A stretch of DNA of 64,000 bases, taken from positions 62,001-126,000 of the forward strand of contig CAWAKB010000005.1 of the NCBI GenBank assembly GCA_963782555.1, in the 5' to 3' direction. The notes below the pieces were generated by a model that had not been told where the DNA came from, did not search any database, and saw nothing but the letters and a program-made list of their open reading frames with translations. This document shows, in pieces, positions 27,354-37,056 of the stretch (position 1 is the first letter of the stretch; each line of letters starts with the position of its first letter). The stretch is from Hyphomicrobium_A sp963782555. GTDB lineage: Bacteria; Pseudomonadota; Alphaproteobacteria; Rhizobiales; Hyphomicrobiaceae. The translations under genes were made by a program, and so were the position numbers.

Positions 27354-27386
27354 GAATAACAAAGGGGCCGCCCTGAGGGCAGCCCC
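27354..27386 (-). terminator. Rho-independent terminator for the 26-codon gene
   Basis: On the minus strand GGGGCTGCCC and GGGCGGCCCC form a 10-bp stem with one U-G pair and a 3-base loop, followed by TTTGTTATT. On the plus strand the same position is a C-A mismatch and no T-run follows, which favours the minus strand. It sits 55 bases after the stop of the 26-codon gene and 118 bases before the OYE gene, and so separates their transcripts. Confidence 0.8.
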
Positions 27387-27441
27387 CGTGAGACTTCGGC
27401 GGCGAATTGAGCGGTTGTTGCGCTCGGCCGCTTTGCTGGCT

Positions 27442-27522
27442 TCAGGCCGCCACCATCAGAGGCAGATCCGGCTTGAATTCCAGCGACCGCGACGTCGCCG
27501 TCCTCAAGATCCCACTAGACAT
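27442..27522 (-). CDS. 26-residue peptide of unknown function
   Basis: ATG 27522 follows, at seven bases, an extended Shine-Dalgarno sequence. The peptide begins MSSGILRTATSRSLEF, continues with KPDLPLMV and ends in AA. It is neither clearly a signal peptide nor a membrane helix: the first half is basic with Arg/Thr/Ser, the second half is hydrophobic with Pro and Asp. A terminator lies 55 bases downstream. The gene is too short for standard gene finders. It could be a free small protein, a leader for a modified peptide or a toxin-like peptide; no modification enzyme or antitoxin is adjacent. Confidence 0.65.
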   Translation of the reverse strand: MSSGILRTATSRSLEFKPDLPLMVAA

Positions 27523-27523
27523 C

Positions 27524-27537
27524 GGATCACCTCCTTT
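27524..27537 (-). promoter_or_regulatory. Extended Shine-Dalgarno sequence
   Basis: Read on the minus strand this is AAAGGAGGTGATCC, the perfect complement of the usual 3' end of 16S rRNA over 14 bases, ending one base before ATG 27522. The spacing from GGAGG to the start is seven bases, which is ideal. No other gene in the window has so long a match. The 260 bp further upstream to the next gene show no clear promoter; TTGCGA with TGTAAC 15 bases on is only a weak candidate. Confidence 0.75.
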
Positions 27538-27783
27538 CGATTGTTGAACGATTTCGGCAGCTTGGCATGATTTGCGCAAGTTGCGAAGTTACAGTTTTGA
27601 TACTCTTGTCGCAAGCTTAAGCCACGATGACCGCGAGCCCCGCCGGGAGAATGCGCCGGTACAACGTGAGGCGCGAAGCGATCGCTGCAGCGCTCGCGCC
27701 ACGACCTCGATCGCATTGGCCGAGGACGGACGAAGCCCGCACGATCTGCTCGTCGCGTATCGGTGTGGCGGGGGCGGGGCGAG

Positions 27784-28038
27784 CTACAGCCCCATATCCT
27801 TATGCGCTTCCTTCATGTGCTCGACGCACCCGGCCATGTCGCCCTTCTTCATGGCCGCGTCCGACTCGTCGATATGCATTTGCGCGGATTTCTGCTTCGC
27901 CGGGTCGGTCATCTTGGCAATCATCGCGTTCATCTTCTGCATGTGCGCATCGTTGCACCACTCCTTCTGCTCGTCGGCGTAGACCGGGGTGAGCATCGCG
28001 GCGGTGATGATGCCGGCAAACAGCAACGGTCTGAGCAT
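27784..28038 (-). CDS. Small secreted helical protein
   Basis: After a signal peptide (LLFAGIITAAMLTPVYA) comes a 60-residue mature protein rich in Lys, Asp, Met and Glu with two Cys (KEWCNDAHM, MAGCVEHMK) that could form a disulfide between two helices. It has an AAGGAG ribosome binding site. It resembles small periplasmic stress proteins such as PsiF only in size and style. No name is assigned. Confidence 0.7.
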   Translation of the reverse strand: MLRPLLFAGIITAAMLTPVYADEQKEWCNDAHMQKMNAMIAKMTDPAKQKSAQMHIDESDAAMKKGDMAGCVEHMKEAHKDMGL

Positions 28039-28155
28039 GGTCGTTCTCCTTGGGATTTCGCAGTGGAGAGCCTTGGCTTCCAAGCTACGAGTGGCCGATG
28101 TTCGAACGTTTGTGGTTGGGAATCCGTTCCGGCCACAAGGCGGACATTGGCCGCG

Positions 28156-28416
28156 CTAAGGGATCATCAGCTCGTCCACGTAGCACCACTTCCACGTCTC
28201 GCCTGGCTCGAAGGACTGCATGATCGGGTGCTTGGTGCGATGGAAATGCTTGGTTGCGTGCTTGCCCGGCGAGGAATCGCAGCAGCCGACATGTCCGCAG
28301 GTGAGGCAGATGCGCAGATGCACCCACTCCGAGCCCGTCTTCAGACACTCCTCGCACCCCTGAGCGCTGGGCGTCACCGGCCGGATCGTATCGAGATGGC
28401 TACAACGCTTGACCAC
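28156..28416 (-). CDS. UBP-type zinc finger protein
   Basis: The 86-residue protein is a single UBP (ZnF-UBP) finger: Cys5, His7, Cys21, Cys24, Cys37, Cys40, Cys45, His53 and His57/59/63. The core motif LRICLTCGHVGCCDSSPGKH is characteristic. In eukaryotes this domain binds the C-terminus of ubiquitin; stand-alone bacterial versions exist and their partner is unknown. The start is GTG 28416 after GGAG. It lies apart from any ubiquitin-like gene in this window. Confidence 0.9.
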   Translation of the reverse strand: MVKRCSHLDTIRPVTPSAQGCEECLKTGSEWVHLRICLTCGHVGCCDSSPGKHATKHFHRTKHPIMQSFEPGETWKWCYVDELMIP

Positions 28417-28482
28417 GTCGCCGCTCCAATGCTGAGGGCCTGTCGGCCCCAGGTCAATTTTGCACTCGCATGAGCGCGGGGA

Positions 28483-28908
28483 TCAGCTCGCGTCGATGCG
28501 CGAGGTGTGCATCTTGTCGCCCGCGGCGAAGTTCCCGCAGATCGATTGCGGCGGCGTGCCTGGATCGCAGATGTCGCCGTTGCGGATCGGCTGCGGGAAG
28601 ATGACGACGTAGAGACCGTTGCCCTTGTCGAAGAGCCGTGCATTGCCCGCGTGCGCCAGCACGCGGCCGCTGCAGCTGAGCTTGATGGCCTCGGCGCCCT
28701 CGGGCGTTGCCGCGTGCGGCGGGCTCTTGCAGAAAGCTGAAAGCGTGGTCTCCGGCACGCCGCTGCTGCGATAGCGCGCAGCCGTGCTCGAGGGATCGAA
28801 ATTGGTGACGATGGCGCCGGTGGTCTGGTTCTGGGAGCAGCCCAATAGCGCGGCCGCGATGCACGTCACCGCAAGGAACGCCGAGCCTGCCGATCTCGAG
28901 TGGGCCAT
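28483..28908 (-). CDS. Hypothetical lipoprotein
   Basis: The N-terminus has a lipobox (AVTCIAAALLGCSQNQ), so the mature protein starts at Cys and is tethered to a membrane. The remaining about 110 residues have three further Cys (AFCKSPP, LSCSGR, DICDPG) and a beta-rich pattern (GLYVVIFPQPIRNGD). ATG 28908 is taken as the start; ATG 28944 is possible. No known family. Confidence 0.6.
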   Translation of the reverse strand: MAHSRSAGSAFLAVTCIAAALLGCSQNQTTGAIVTNFDPSSTAARYRSSGVPETTLSAFCKSPPHAATPEGAEAIKLSCSGRVLAHAGNARLFDKGNGLYVVIFPQPIRNGDICDPGTPPQSICGNFAAGDKMHTSRIDAS

Positions 28909-29099
28909 GGCCGATACGCGGACACGAGGTCCCCCGCTCATCGCCGCCCTGCGCTGCCCGCCCCGGGCCGCGCGACGGCTAGGAACTGGCAGCCTTCCCC
29001 CCTCAGCGGCCGTTGTCAACAATCGCGTTCTGCGCGGGGCGCGCGTTAAGCGAATCCTTGCCCCTGGCTGATACGGCTCGGCGTGGATGGAGGCGCCCA

Positions 29100-29951
29100 A
29101 TGAGCCACAGTTTTGCCGAAGAGCTGCACGTCCGCCCGATGCGTGCGGACGAGATCGCGATGGCCGTCGACTGGGCGGCTGCCGAGGGTTGGAACCCCGG
29201 CCTCGCCGATGCCCGGTGCTTTGCCAGCGTCGATCCGGGCGGGTTCCTCATTGGCGAGCTGGACGGTGAGCCCGTCGCCGTTGTCTCGGCCGTCAACTAC
29301 GACGACCACTTCGCCTTTCTCGGCTTTTTTATCGTGCGGTCCGAGCTGCGCGGTCACAGCTACGGGCTGCAGGTGTCGCGGGCGGCGCTGGCGCACGCGG
29401 GCGCGCGCAGCATGGGCCTCGACGGCGTCGTTGAGCAGCAGGACAACTACGCCAAGTCGGGCTTTAAGCGCGCCTACAACAACATCCGCTATGGCGGCGT
29501 GCCCATGGGCCTGCGTGCCGTCAGCGCGACCGTGCCGCTGTCGGAGGTGCCCTTTGGCGCAGTCGTCGCCGATGACGCGCGCGTCTTTCCGGCGACGCGC
29601 CCCGGATTCTGGAAGGCTTGGCTCGGCGCGCCGGGCCATCGCGGCAGCGCAGTCATCCGAGACGGCGACCTCGCCGCGTGGGGCATCATCCGTCCCTGCC
29701 GCAAGGGGCGCAAGATTGGGCCGCTCGTGGCCGACGATCGCGAGGCGGCAGACGCCGTGTTCGCGGCGCTGGTAGGCGATGAGGGCGGCGAGGTGTTTCT
29801 CGATGTGCCGCAGCCCAATAGTGCCGCAGTCGCGCTGGCGACCGAGCACGGCCTCACCCCAGTGTTCGAGACCGCGCGCATGTATAGTGGTCCGGTCCGG
29901 CCAATTGCGCTGGAGCGCGTGTTTGGTGTCACCACCTTCGAGCTGGGGTAG
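29100..29951 (+). CDS. GNAT-family N-acetyltransferase
   Basis: The 283-residue protein has an N-terminal GNAT domain (VRPMRADEIAMAVDWAAAEG, GFFIVRSELRGHSYGLQV with the acetyl-CoA loop) and a C-terminal half with a second GNAT-like fold of the Acetyltransf_18 type (VFLDVPQPNSAAVALATEHG). The substrate is unknown. ATG 29100 is chosen since the upstream frame runs into the divergent lipoprotein's promoter. Confidence 0.85.
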   Translation: MSHSFAEELHVRPMRADEIAMAVDWAAAEGWNPGLADARCFASVDPGGFLIGELDGEPVAVVSAVNYDDHFAFLGFFIVRSELRGHSYGLQVSRAALAHAGARSMGLDGVVEQQDNYAKSGFKRAYNNIRYGGVPMGLRAVSATVPLSEVPFGAVVADDARVFPATRPGFWKAWLGAPGHRGSAVIRDGDLAAWGIIRPCRKGRKIGPLVADDREAADAVFAALVGDEGGEVFLDVPQPNSAAVALATEHGLTPVFETARMYSGPVRPIALERVFGVTTFELG

Positions 29952-29976
29952 GCTTAAGCGCATAGGTGGGGGCAAC

Positions 29977-30465
29977 GTGCGTCGCAGGCGATCGGCTTTG
30001 AGCTTCGGGGTGCTGTGCGCAGCCGCGCTGGCGGCGGCTTTGCCGGCGCTCGGCGATGGCTCGTCGAAGCCGCACGGCGAAGGCGGCCGCTTCGCCGTCT
30101 ACTACCCGATCATCAAGAAATACAACAAGAGCGGTGAGCGCTTCCGCATCGAGGGCTTCTGCCGCTCGGCCTGCACGCTGTTTCTGTCGATCAAGAACGT
30201 GTGCATCGAGCGCGGCGCCTTCCTGTCGTTTCATGCGGGGCCCGACCGCAAGACGGGACGGTGGGTGCGCAACTCCTCATCGACGCGGGCGATGCTCGCC
30301 GCTTACAAGCCGAAGCTGCGGAAATATTTGTTCGGCGGCCACCACGTGGACTCAGCGAAGTATTTCACGATGAAGGGCGCCACGCTGATCGACCAGTTCG
30401 GCTACCGCGAATGCCCGCCGCCGAAGCCTGAGCTGCCGGTGCGGCGGGAGCAAATGCAAAACTAA
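29977..30465 (+). CDS. Secreted ClpP-like/COG3904-like protein
   Basis: From GTG 29977 (SD AGGTGGGGG), the protein has a signal sequence and a core GFCRSACTLFLSIKNVCIER followed by GAFLSFHAG. This matches the region around the serine and histidine of periplasmic ClpP-like proteins grouped as COG3904. At 162 residues it is shorter than those and lacks their N-terminal glycine-rich strand, so activity is uncertain. It is the last ordinary high-GC gene before the AT-rich island. Confidence 0.55.
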   Translation: MRRRRSALSFGVLCAAALAAALPALGDGSSKPHGEGGRFAVYYPIIKKYNKSGERFRIEGFCRSACTLFLSIKNVCIERGAFLSFHAGPDRKTGRWVRNSSSTRAMLAAYKPKLRKYLFGGHHVDSAKYFTMKGATLIDQFGYRECPPPKPELPVRREQMQN

Positions 30466-30587
30466 ACAACGCCTCACTGTTGTTGCAGAGCTAATGCTGG
30501 GGACGTAAAGCAGCACAGTCAGACAAACGGAAGCGCCCCAGCCCTAAGAAACAAATATTTTTGCTCCAATTAATTAGGATCGGTAAC

Positions 30588-31997
30588 ATGAAAAAACAAA
30601 AGATATCGAACCGTTTAAAGAAAAAATCCCGATCGACAATGCGCAACGAATAGGCGCCCTAACAACAGTACTGCTAACCGAGATAACAAGCCTTCAGCGA
30701 GCTAGCAGGGAAATAAACGCTGCGATCACAAAAAGCGCCAAAAGGCACTCGGCCGCAATGACCGATTTCCTTGACCGATATCCTGTCGGGGTCGACGATG
30801 GGCAGACAAAAGAAAAGAAACTGAGCATCCCCATTGAAAAAATGCCGGAATTAACAAAGCTAGCACGAGAGCTTGCCGTTGCCGTAAGTGCATTTCCCCT
30901 TTCCAAGAGGGGGTTTATTTTGGTGCTCGTCAGCAAATGGGACGCCTATGTAGGTGAACTGCTCAGGTGGGTCTATCGTGTGCGCCCGGAGATCATAGAT
31001 GGATCTACGCGGAGTATATTATTCACCGATCTAAAGGACATGAAAAGCATTTCAGCGGCGCGAGACAAAATTGTTGATGACGAGGTGGCGGCTGTCATGA
31101 GGGAGAGCCACATCGAGCAGTTTAAGTATCTTCGAAAAGAAGCTAAATATTCCGGTTAGATCGGACCTCGATATTTGGCCCGACTTTGTCGAGCTGACTC
31201 AGCGTCGACACCTAATCGCCCACACCAATGGGAAAGTCACGACGCAATATATGCAGGTGTGCCATGCAGAAAAAGTAAGCCTTGATTCGAAGGTTCGCGT
31301 GGGGACAACGCTTGAGGCAGACGACAAGTATTTATCCCAAGCTTGCGATTGCCTTTCAGAGCTGGGGGTGAAGCTGTCTCAGGTGCTCTGGCGTAAGTTG
31401 GATAGCTCATCGTGTGAGCGCGCTGACGGCCACTTGCTTCGCAGAACGTTCGACATGATTGAGGGAGAGCAATACAATCCGGCAATAAAGATTTTCTCCT
31501 TCGCGTTGAAGCCGCCGATGAAAATAAGTGATGCCAGTGATAGGTGTAGATGCGTAGTGAATTTGGCGCAATCATACAAGTGGCGGGGAGACCAAAAGAA
31601 GGCGAACAGGATTTTAGACGCGGAAGATTGGTCGGCATCAAGTTTTGCATTTAGGCTTGCCGTGGCTGTACTCAAGGATGAGTTCGAAGAGGCAGCTACG
31701 TTGATGAGAAAAATTGGAAGCGACGGCGAGATTAGTAAGGAGGATTACGAAGCGTGGCCTTTATTCAGGGAGTTTAGAAAAAGCAAGTTGTTCATAGAGG
31801 CTTATAGGGAACTGTTTAGCAGTGCGAGCGAAGTGCGGGGTGTGCCGAAGGACGTAGGAGATATGGTTTTCAAAGTAACAAAGGAGGCCCCGGTATCGGG
31901 GGGAAGCGGCAAGATTTCGGCAGGGCCAGGTGGTAATCACAGGGAGCCGGGTAGAGGGCGAAGTGCAAAAACAATGAAAAGAAAGAAGAAGACTTAG
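30588..31997 (+). pseudogene. HEPN-like protein, two frameshifts
   Basis: Joined from three frames, the product would be about 469 residues. ATG 30588 starts in one frame. In the run of six A at 30591-30596 the loss of one A would restore the frame IEPFKEKIPIDNAQ..., which continues to about 31120. There a +1 break leads to SIFEKKLNIPVRSDLDIWPD and VELTQRRHLIAHTNGKVTT. The R-HLIA-H at 31206-31223 matches the R-x4-H active-site motif of HEPN ribonucleases, and the segment around it fits that fold (FILVLVSKWDAYVGELLRWV). The C-terminal half is helical. HEPN proteins are often toxins or phage-defence effectors. The assignment rests on motif and pattern only. Confidence 0.55.
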
Positions 31998-32130
31998 GCG
32001 CTGTTCGCTGACTGGTCGCAATGTTTGTTTGCAGGCATGTGCGGTTGCAAAAAAGGTGAATTACGTATTGGCGCCCGGTAGGCTTGACTTCATTCGACAA
32101 GAATTGGTCCGATTCCGGAAGCGTTGCTAT

Positions 32131-32220
32131 TTAGTAGCTGCATCTGGCGTTGGGCGTTTCAAAATAGATCTCACCGCCCAGCTCGCGGAACCTCTTACTT
32201 GTCTCGGGCAGGCCACCTAC
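32131..32220 (-). pseudogene. Remnant resembling the 3' end of thiC
   Basis: Read on the minus strand these 90 bases encode GLPETSKRFRELGGEIYF followed by a short tail and stop. The C-terminus of the intact thiC 1.2 kb away reads GMAEMSAKFRELGGQVYV at the same point. Identity is over half and the distance to the stop is similar. There is no start and the frame begins right after the stop of the SYLF gene, so it is a fragment. It is not a copy of the neighbouring thiC but a diverged homologue. Confidence 0.5.
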
Positions 32221-32766
32221 TCACGGATGAATGCGGCTGATCTTCGAGCCTTCCAGCGTCAGATTATACATGAGGCCCTTGGGATCGAGGATGAAGCCGA
32301 CCACGGGGCTCGTGATCTTGTTGGTGTCGATCGAGCCGCCGATGCCGACCGCGATGATGGCGACGGACGCGTCGGCGCCGATCTTCCATCCGGCGGTCTT
32401 GCGAAATTGATCGAGCGCTTCCGGCGTCATGAACAAAATGATGACCGAGCGCTCCTGCACGCCGATCTGGAAGCCGATCGAGGCTGAAACCATGTTGTAA
32501 TAGTCGACGGTGCGTCCATGGATGCGCAGCGCGCCCTCGCCATACTCGCCGCCGAAGCCGAAACCCGCCTTGACGACTGACGGGAACACGAGGACGCCGA
32601 CGGCCTTGTGCGCGAGCTCGCGCGCGCCGCGGATCTTGTAGAAGAAGCGGTCGAGCGTGGCGTTGACGCTCTGGTCGATCTCATAGGCGGAGCCGGCCTG
32701 CGCGGGTGGTGGCGCGGTCAGCAGGGTCGCGAGGCATAGGACGGCGAGTGCGGCGAGGCGTGTCAT
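32221..32766 (-). CDS. SYLF-domain (YSC84/DUF500) protein, secreted
   Basis: After a signal peptide (residues 1-24) the 181-residue protein is a SYLF domain: GVLVFPSVVKAGFGFGGEYG with GRTVDYYNMVSASIGFQIG and WKIGADASVAII. SYLF domains bind phosphoinositides in eukaryotes; bacterial forms are exported and probably contact lipid. ATG 32766 has GGGGGAA upstream. Confidence 0.85.
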   Translation of the reverse strand: MTRLAALAVLCLATLLTAPPPAQAGSAYEIDQSVNATLDRFFYKIRGARELAHKAVGVLVFPSVVKAGFGFGGEYGEGALRIHGRTVDYYNMVSASIGFQIGVQERSVIILFMTPEALDQFRKTAGWKIGADASVAIIAVGIGGSIDTNKITSPVVGFILDPKGLMYNLTLEGSKISRIHP

Positions 32767-32835
32767 CTTGTTGTTCCCCCGGGGGTTTCTCGTTGACCGT
32801 TGGTCGCCTGTGATCATGGCGAAAGTGGCGCGGGC

Positions 32836-33285
32836 CTAAACACCGGCCCTGGCCGCCAGGATGATCCATAGCGCCACCAAGGCGGCGAAGTAGAAAAAGC
32901 CCGCAAACGCGATGTTTCGGGCTCGCCGGATCTCGGCCGGCGTGGTGGCATTCACGCTCGTGAACAGCAACGCCAGCTCATACATGGTGAATACCGAGGC
33001 CAGCAGCGTCGTAGCCAAGTCTTCCTTTTTCTGCCGGGCGTAGGCCATGAGCTTCATCAGGCTCGGCGTCCACCAAAAGATCGGAAAGAACAGGATGGCG
33101 TTGAGCCCCATGAAGAAGGCGCGCACCGGGATGCCGAACGGGCGCTCGCCCGCGACGCCGACCTGCGCCTTCGTCACCGCCGGGTCGAGATTGACCGCGA
33201 TGAAGATGGCGTAGAACATCAGCGACAGGACGAGCGCGGTCACGCGCGTCTTCCTCTCACGTCTATTCGTTGCGTCGGCTGTCAC
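32836..33285 (-). CDS. Small inner-membrane protein
   Basis: The 149-residue protein has three to four hydrophobic segments (VTALVLSLMFYAIFIAV, FFMGLNAILFFPIFWW, LLASVFTMYELALLF, IAFAGFFYFAALVALWIIL) with a charged loop KLMAYARQKKED. It lies 39 bp after thiC and could share its transcript. Not a family I recognise; nothing indicates a thiamine role. Confidence 0.7.
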   Translation of the reverse strand: MTADATNRRERKTRVTALVLSLMFYAIFIAVNLDPAVTKAQVGVAGERPFGIPVRAFFMGLNAILFFPIFWWTPSLMKLMAYARQKKEDLATTLLASVFTMYELALLFTSVNATTPAEIRRARNIAFAGFFYFAALVALWIILAARAGV

Positions 33286-33324
33286 GGCACATGAGGTGCT
33301 GGCTTTCCCCGTAGCTTGCGAGTG

Positions 33325-35204
<1,880 letters not shown>

Positions 35205-35208
<4 letters not shown>

Positions 35209-35975
35209 GGCGTCGACCCTTGCTTTTGTTCGGGTACGGAGACGGCAACGATCGGCCCCAGAGGCAAGCCGATGTCGTTGCGGTTGATGTCGGTGGCGTA
35301 GAGGCGGCAGATGGAGCCGTCGAGATAGAGCGCATTCGGCGTCTTCAAGACGTCGCGAAAAACGCGCCCAAACTGATAGAAAGTCACGGGGTCGTCGGCG
35401 AGCGCGAATACGACGTGCGTTCCTTTGACACCAACGCCGTTGCGGCGATATCGCGAGTTGCTGTGCTTGAGAAAGCGCGGATGCAGGCGTCCGTCGACGA
35501 CCAGCATGGGACCGGACTGGGTGGCGAACCTCGGCTTTGGCTTGCGCCTCTGAAAGGCCTTCGTCTCGAGGACTCCGGCGGATTTGCCGGTGATGTAGAA
35601 AACGCCGTTCGGTTTCATGCTGAAATTGCCAGGGCCGTCAGCCGTCGAGAGCGGCTTCAGCTTGCGGCCGTTCTCGATGTAGAGCCCGACCGGCGAGCGG
35701 TCTTCGTGATACATGCCGGCATTCATCGCGAATACGAGCCGCCTCCCGCGCTTATGCAACGCGCTGCCCACGCGCTCGAACTGCCCCAGCGTCGCGCCTG
35801 AGCCATCACGTAGGAACAGCTCGATGCCATCGCGTGCGTCAAATGTACAAATGACATAGCGGTTACCTTCGATCGTCTCGTTCCGGCATGCGGCGTGACA
35901 CGCGCCGACGCCCGCCAGCAGCGCGGCAGCAGCCATGCAAAGGCGAGATATCTGCTTTGGTGTGCGGGCGATCAT
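35205..35975 (-). CDS. Phosphodiester glycosidase family protein, secreted
   Basis: After a signal peptide (CMAAAALLAGVGACHA) the protein carries the NAGPA/phosphodiester glycosidase pattern: AMNAGMYHEDRSPVGLYIEN, GPGNFSMKPNGVFYI, RFATQSGPMLVVDG, VFALADDPVTFYQFGRVFRD and NALYLDGSICRLY. In eukaryotes the family removes N-acetylglucosamine from phosphodiesters; bacterial members are thought to act on envelope polymers. It ends in an ATGA overlap with thiC, which is unusual: I know of no link between this family and thiamine. Confidence 0.85.
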
Positions 35976-36013
35976 GTCATCTTGTTCAAAGTGGGCTCGA
36001 ACGGTCGGTAGGC

Positions 36014-36406
36014 TCAGCTCGCCGGCACGTAGCCGAAATACGTGAGGACGGCGCCAAGCACCAAGGTGACGATGGCGCTCGTCATCACCACGTTGGTGTT
36101 GCGGCCGTAGCGTCCGGACCGCTCTGCCACGAGCTTGGGCGCGAGGATGCGCACCGCGCCTTTGATCAGCCCGAGCCAGCCGAGGATGGTGATTATGACG
36201 GGCCAGCGCCACTCCCACACGTTGTGGAAGATGACGATCAGCAAACCCAAGAGCAGCGCCGTGGTTCCGGCCATGTAGATCGAGAGCGGGCTTGCGCCGA
36301 AGTCGACCACCAGGCGCCGGTAGTGCTCGAGATTGATGAAAATGCCGGCGCCGACGATGAGAAGCAGCGGGCCAATTATTTTTGCGAGTAGAACGGATGT
36401 TTCCAT
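36014..36406 (-). CDS. Small membrane protein, paralogue A
   Basis: The 130-residue protein has four helices: LLAKIIGPLLLIVGAGIFI, SIYMAGTTALLLGLLIVIF, RWPVIITILGWLGLIKGAV and VVMTSAIVTLVLGAVLTY. The motif HNVW then WPVxITILGW is shared with the gene at 36667-37056. ATG 36406 has AGGAGAGG upstream. It is the first gene after the TPP riboswitch. The family is unknown in function; a role as a thiamine-regulated transporter component is conceivable. Confidence 0.75.
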   Translation of the reverse strand: METSVLLAKIIGPLLLIVGAGIFINLEHYRRLVVDFGASPLSIYMAGTTALLLGLLIVIFHNVWEWRWPVIITILGWLGLIKGAVRILAPKLVAERSGRYGRNTNVVMTSAIVTLVLGAVLTYFGYVPAS

Positions 36407-36415
36407 TATGCCTCT

Positions 36416-36469
36416 CCTCATGTCGCACGCAGGTTGCGGCATGCGCCTTAGGCGAGTGGGGGCATGAGG
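36416..36469 (-). promoter_or_regulatory. Possible SD-sequestering arm of the riboswitch
   Basis: On the minus strand CCTCATG (plus 36463-36469) is the exact complement of CATGAGG (plus 36416-36422), whose GAGG is the start of the AGGAGAGG ribosome binding site of the paralogue A gene. Pairing would hide the SD and could be controlled by ligand binding just upstream. The structure is inferred by eye only. Confidence 0.35.
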
Positions 36470-36498
36470 GCAAGAAAGACGCTGCTGTCTCGCAGTCC

Positions 36499-36596
36499 CG
36501 TCCCTTCGCCGGCATGACCCGGATCAGGTCCTAAGGGTGCTCGCGCATCAGCTTCAGCGCGATCTCAGCCGGATGCCTCCGGCGCCCCTCGGAACG
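36499..36596 (-). promoter_or_regulatory. TPP riboswitch (THI element)
   Basis: Read on the minus strand, this region has the TPP consensus in order: CGTTCCGAGGGGCGCC, the core GGCTGAGA, then ACCCTTAGGACCTGATCCGG and the closing CGAAGGGACG. CGTTCC pairs with GGGACG to make P1. In bacteria it senses thiamine pyrophosphate and shuts off thiamine genes. Here the next genes downstream are paralogue A (92 bases on), the glycosidase-like gene and thiC; no thiamine gene is nearer. Confidence 0.9.
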
Positions 36597-36666
36597 ATGG
36601 CAGTGTGCGCCGTCCCGCATCGCGGCGCAAGTGCGCAAAGGTCGACAAAGGTCGACGTGAATGGCT

Positions 36667-37056
36667 TCACACGCCCATATAGCTGACGTAGCAGAGCCAG
36701 GCGCCGATGACGCCCTGCACGATGCCGCCGCCGGTCATCAGCCCGGGCTTGTCCAGCATCGTTTGCCCGATGGACTTGACGCTGTCGGGGAAGACGATCC
36801 GGAATACGCCGCCGATCACCAACAGCCAGCCGAAGATGGTGATCACGACCGGCCATCCGAGCACCCAGACGTTGTGGGTCAGCACGATGGCGAGGCCCCC
36901 CAGCAACGTCAGGATGCCTGCAAGAAAGATGAGGCCCCGGTGCTCGAGGAAGTCGGTTGCCATCTCGCGCATGTTGACTTGGTTGATCAGCATGGCGGCG
37001 CTGACGGTGAGCAGAACCGGCCCGATGAGCTTGGCCAGAAAAAGCGACGTGTCCAT
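36667..37056 (-). CDS. Small membrane protein, paralogue B
   Basis: The 129-residue protein shares with paralogue A the start (TSLFLAKLIGPVLLTVSA), the HNVW motif and WPVVITIFGWLLVIGGVFRI, so the two arose by duplication. They lie on either side of the TPP riboswitch. Four helices are seen. ATG 37056 has GGGAGGGG upstream. It could be an older member of the locus that is not under riboswitch control. Confidence 0.75.
   Translation of the reverse strand: MDTSLFLAKLIGPVLLTVSAAMLINQVNMREMATDFLEHRGLIFLAGILTLLGGLAIVLTHNVWVLGWPVVITIFGWLLVIGGVFRIVFPDSVKSIGQTMLDKPGLMTGGGIVQGVIGAWLCYVSYMGV

Larger units (their letters stand above)
30466..32220. other. AT-rich genomic island
   Basis: From about 30470 the sequence becomes visibly richer in A and T (for example AAACAAATATTTTTGCTCC near 30550) and the wobble positions of the genes lose their G/C preference; ordinary composition returns near 32150. 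The stretch carries one broken gene of HEPN type and, at the right edge, a thiC-like remnant. There is no integrase, tRNA or clear direct repeat at the ends. Recent horizontal gain is the simplest reading. Confidence 0.65.

Noticed and set aside
27524..27537. Plus-strand match to the 3' end of 16S rRNA (GGATCACCTCCTTT)
   Set aside because: The bases before it do not match 16S rRNA, and on the other strand it is a correctly placed SD for a short gene.
30466..32220. An integrative element with integrase and attachment sites
   Set aside because: No integrase, tRNA or matching direct repeats could be found at the edges.
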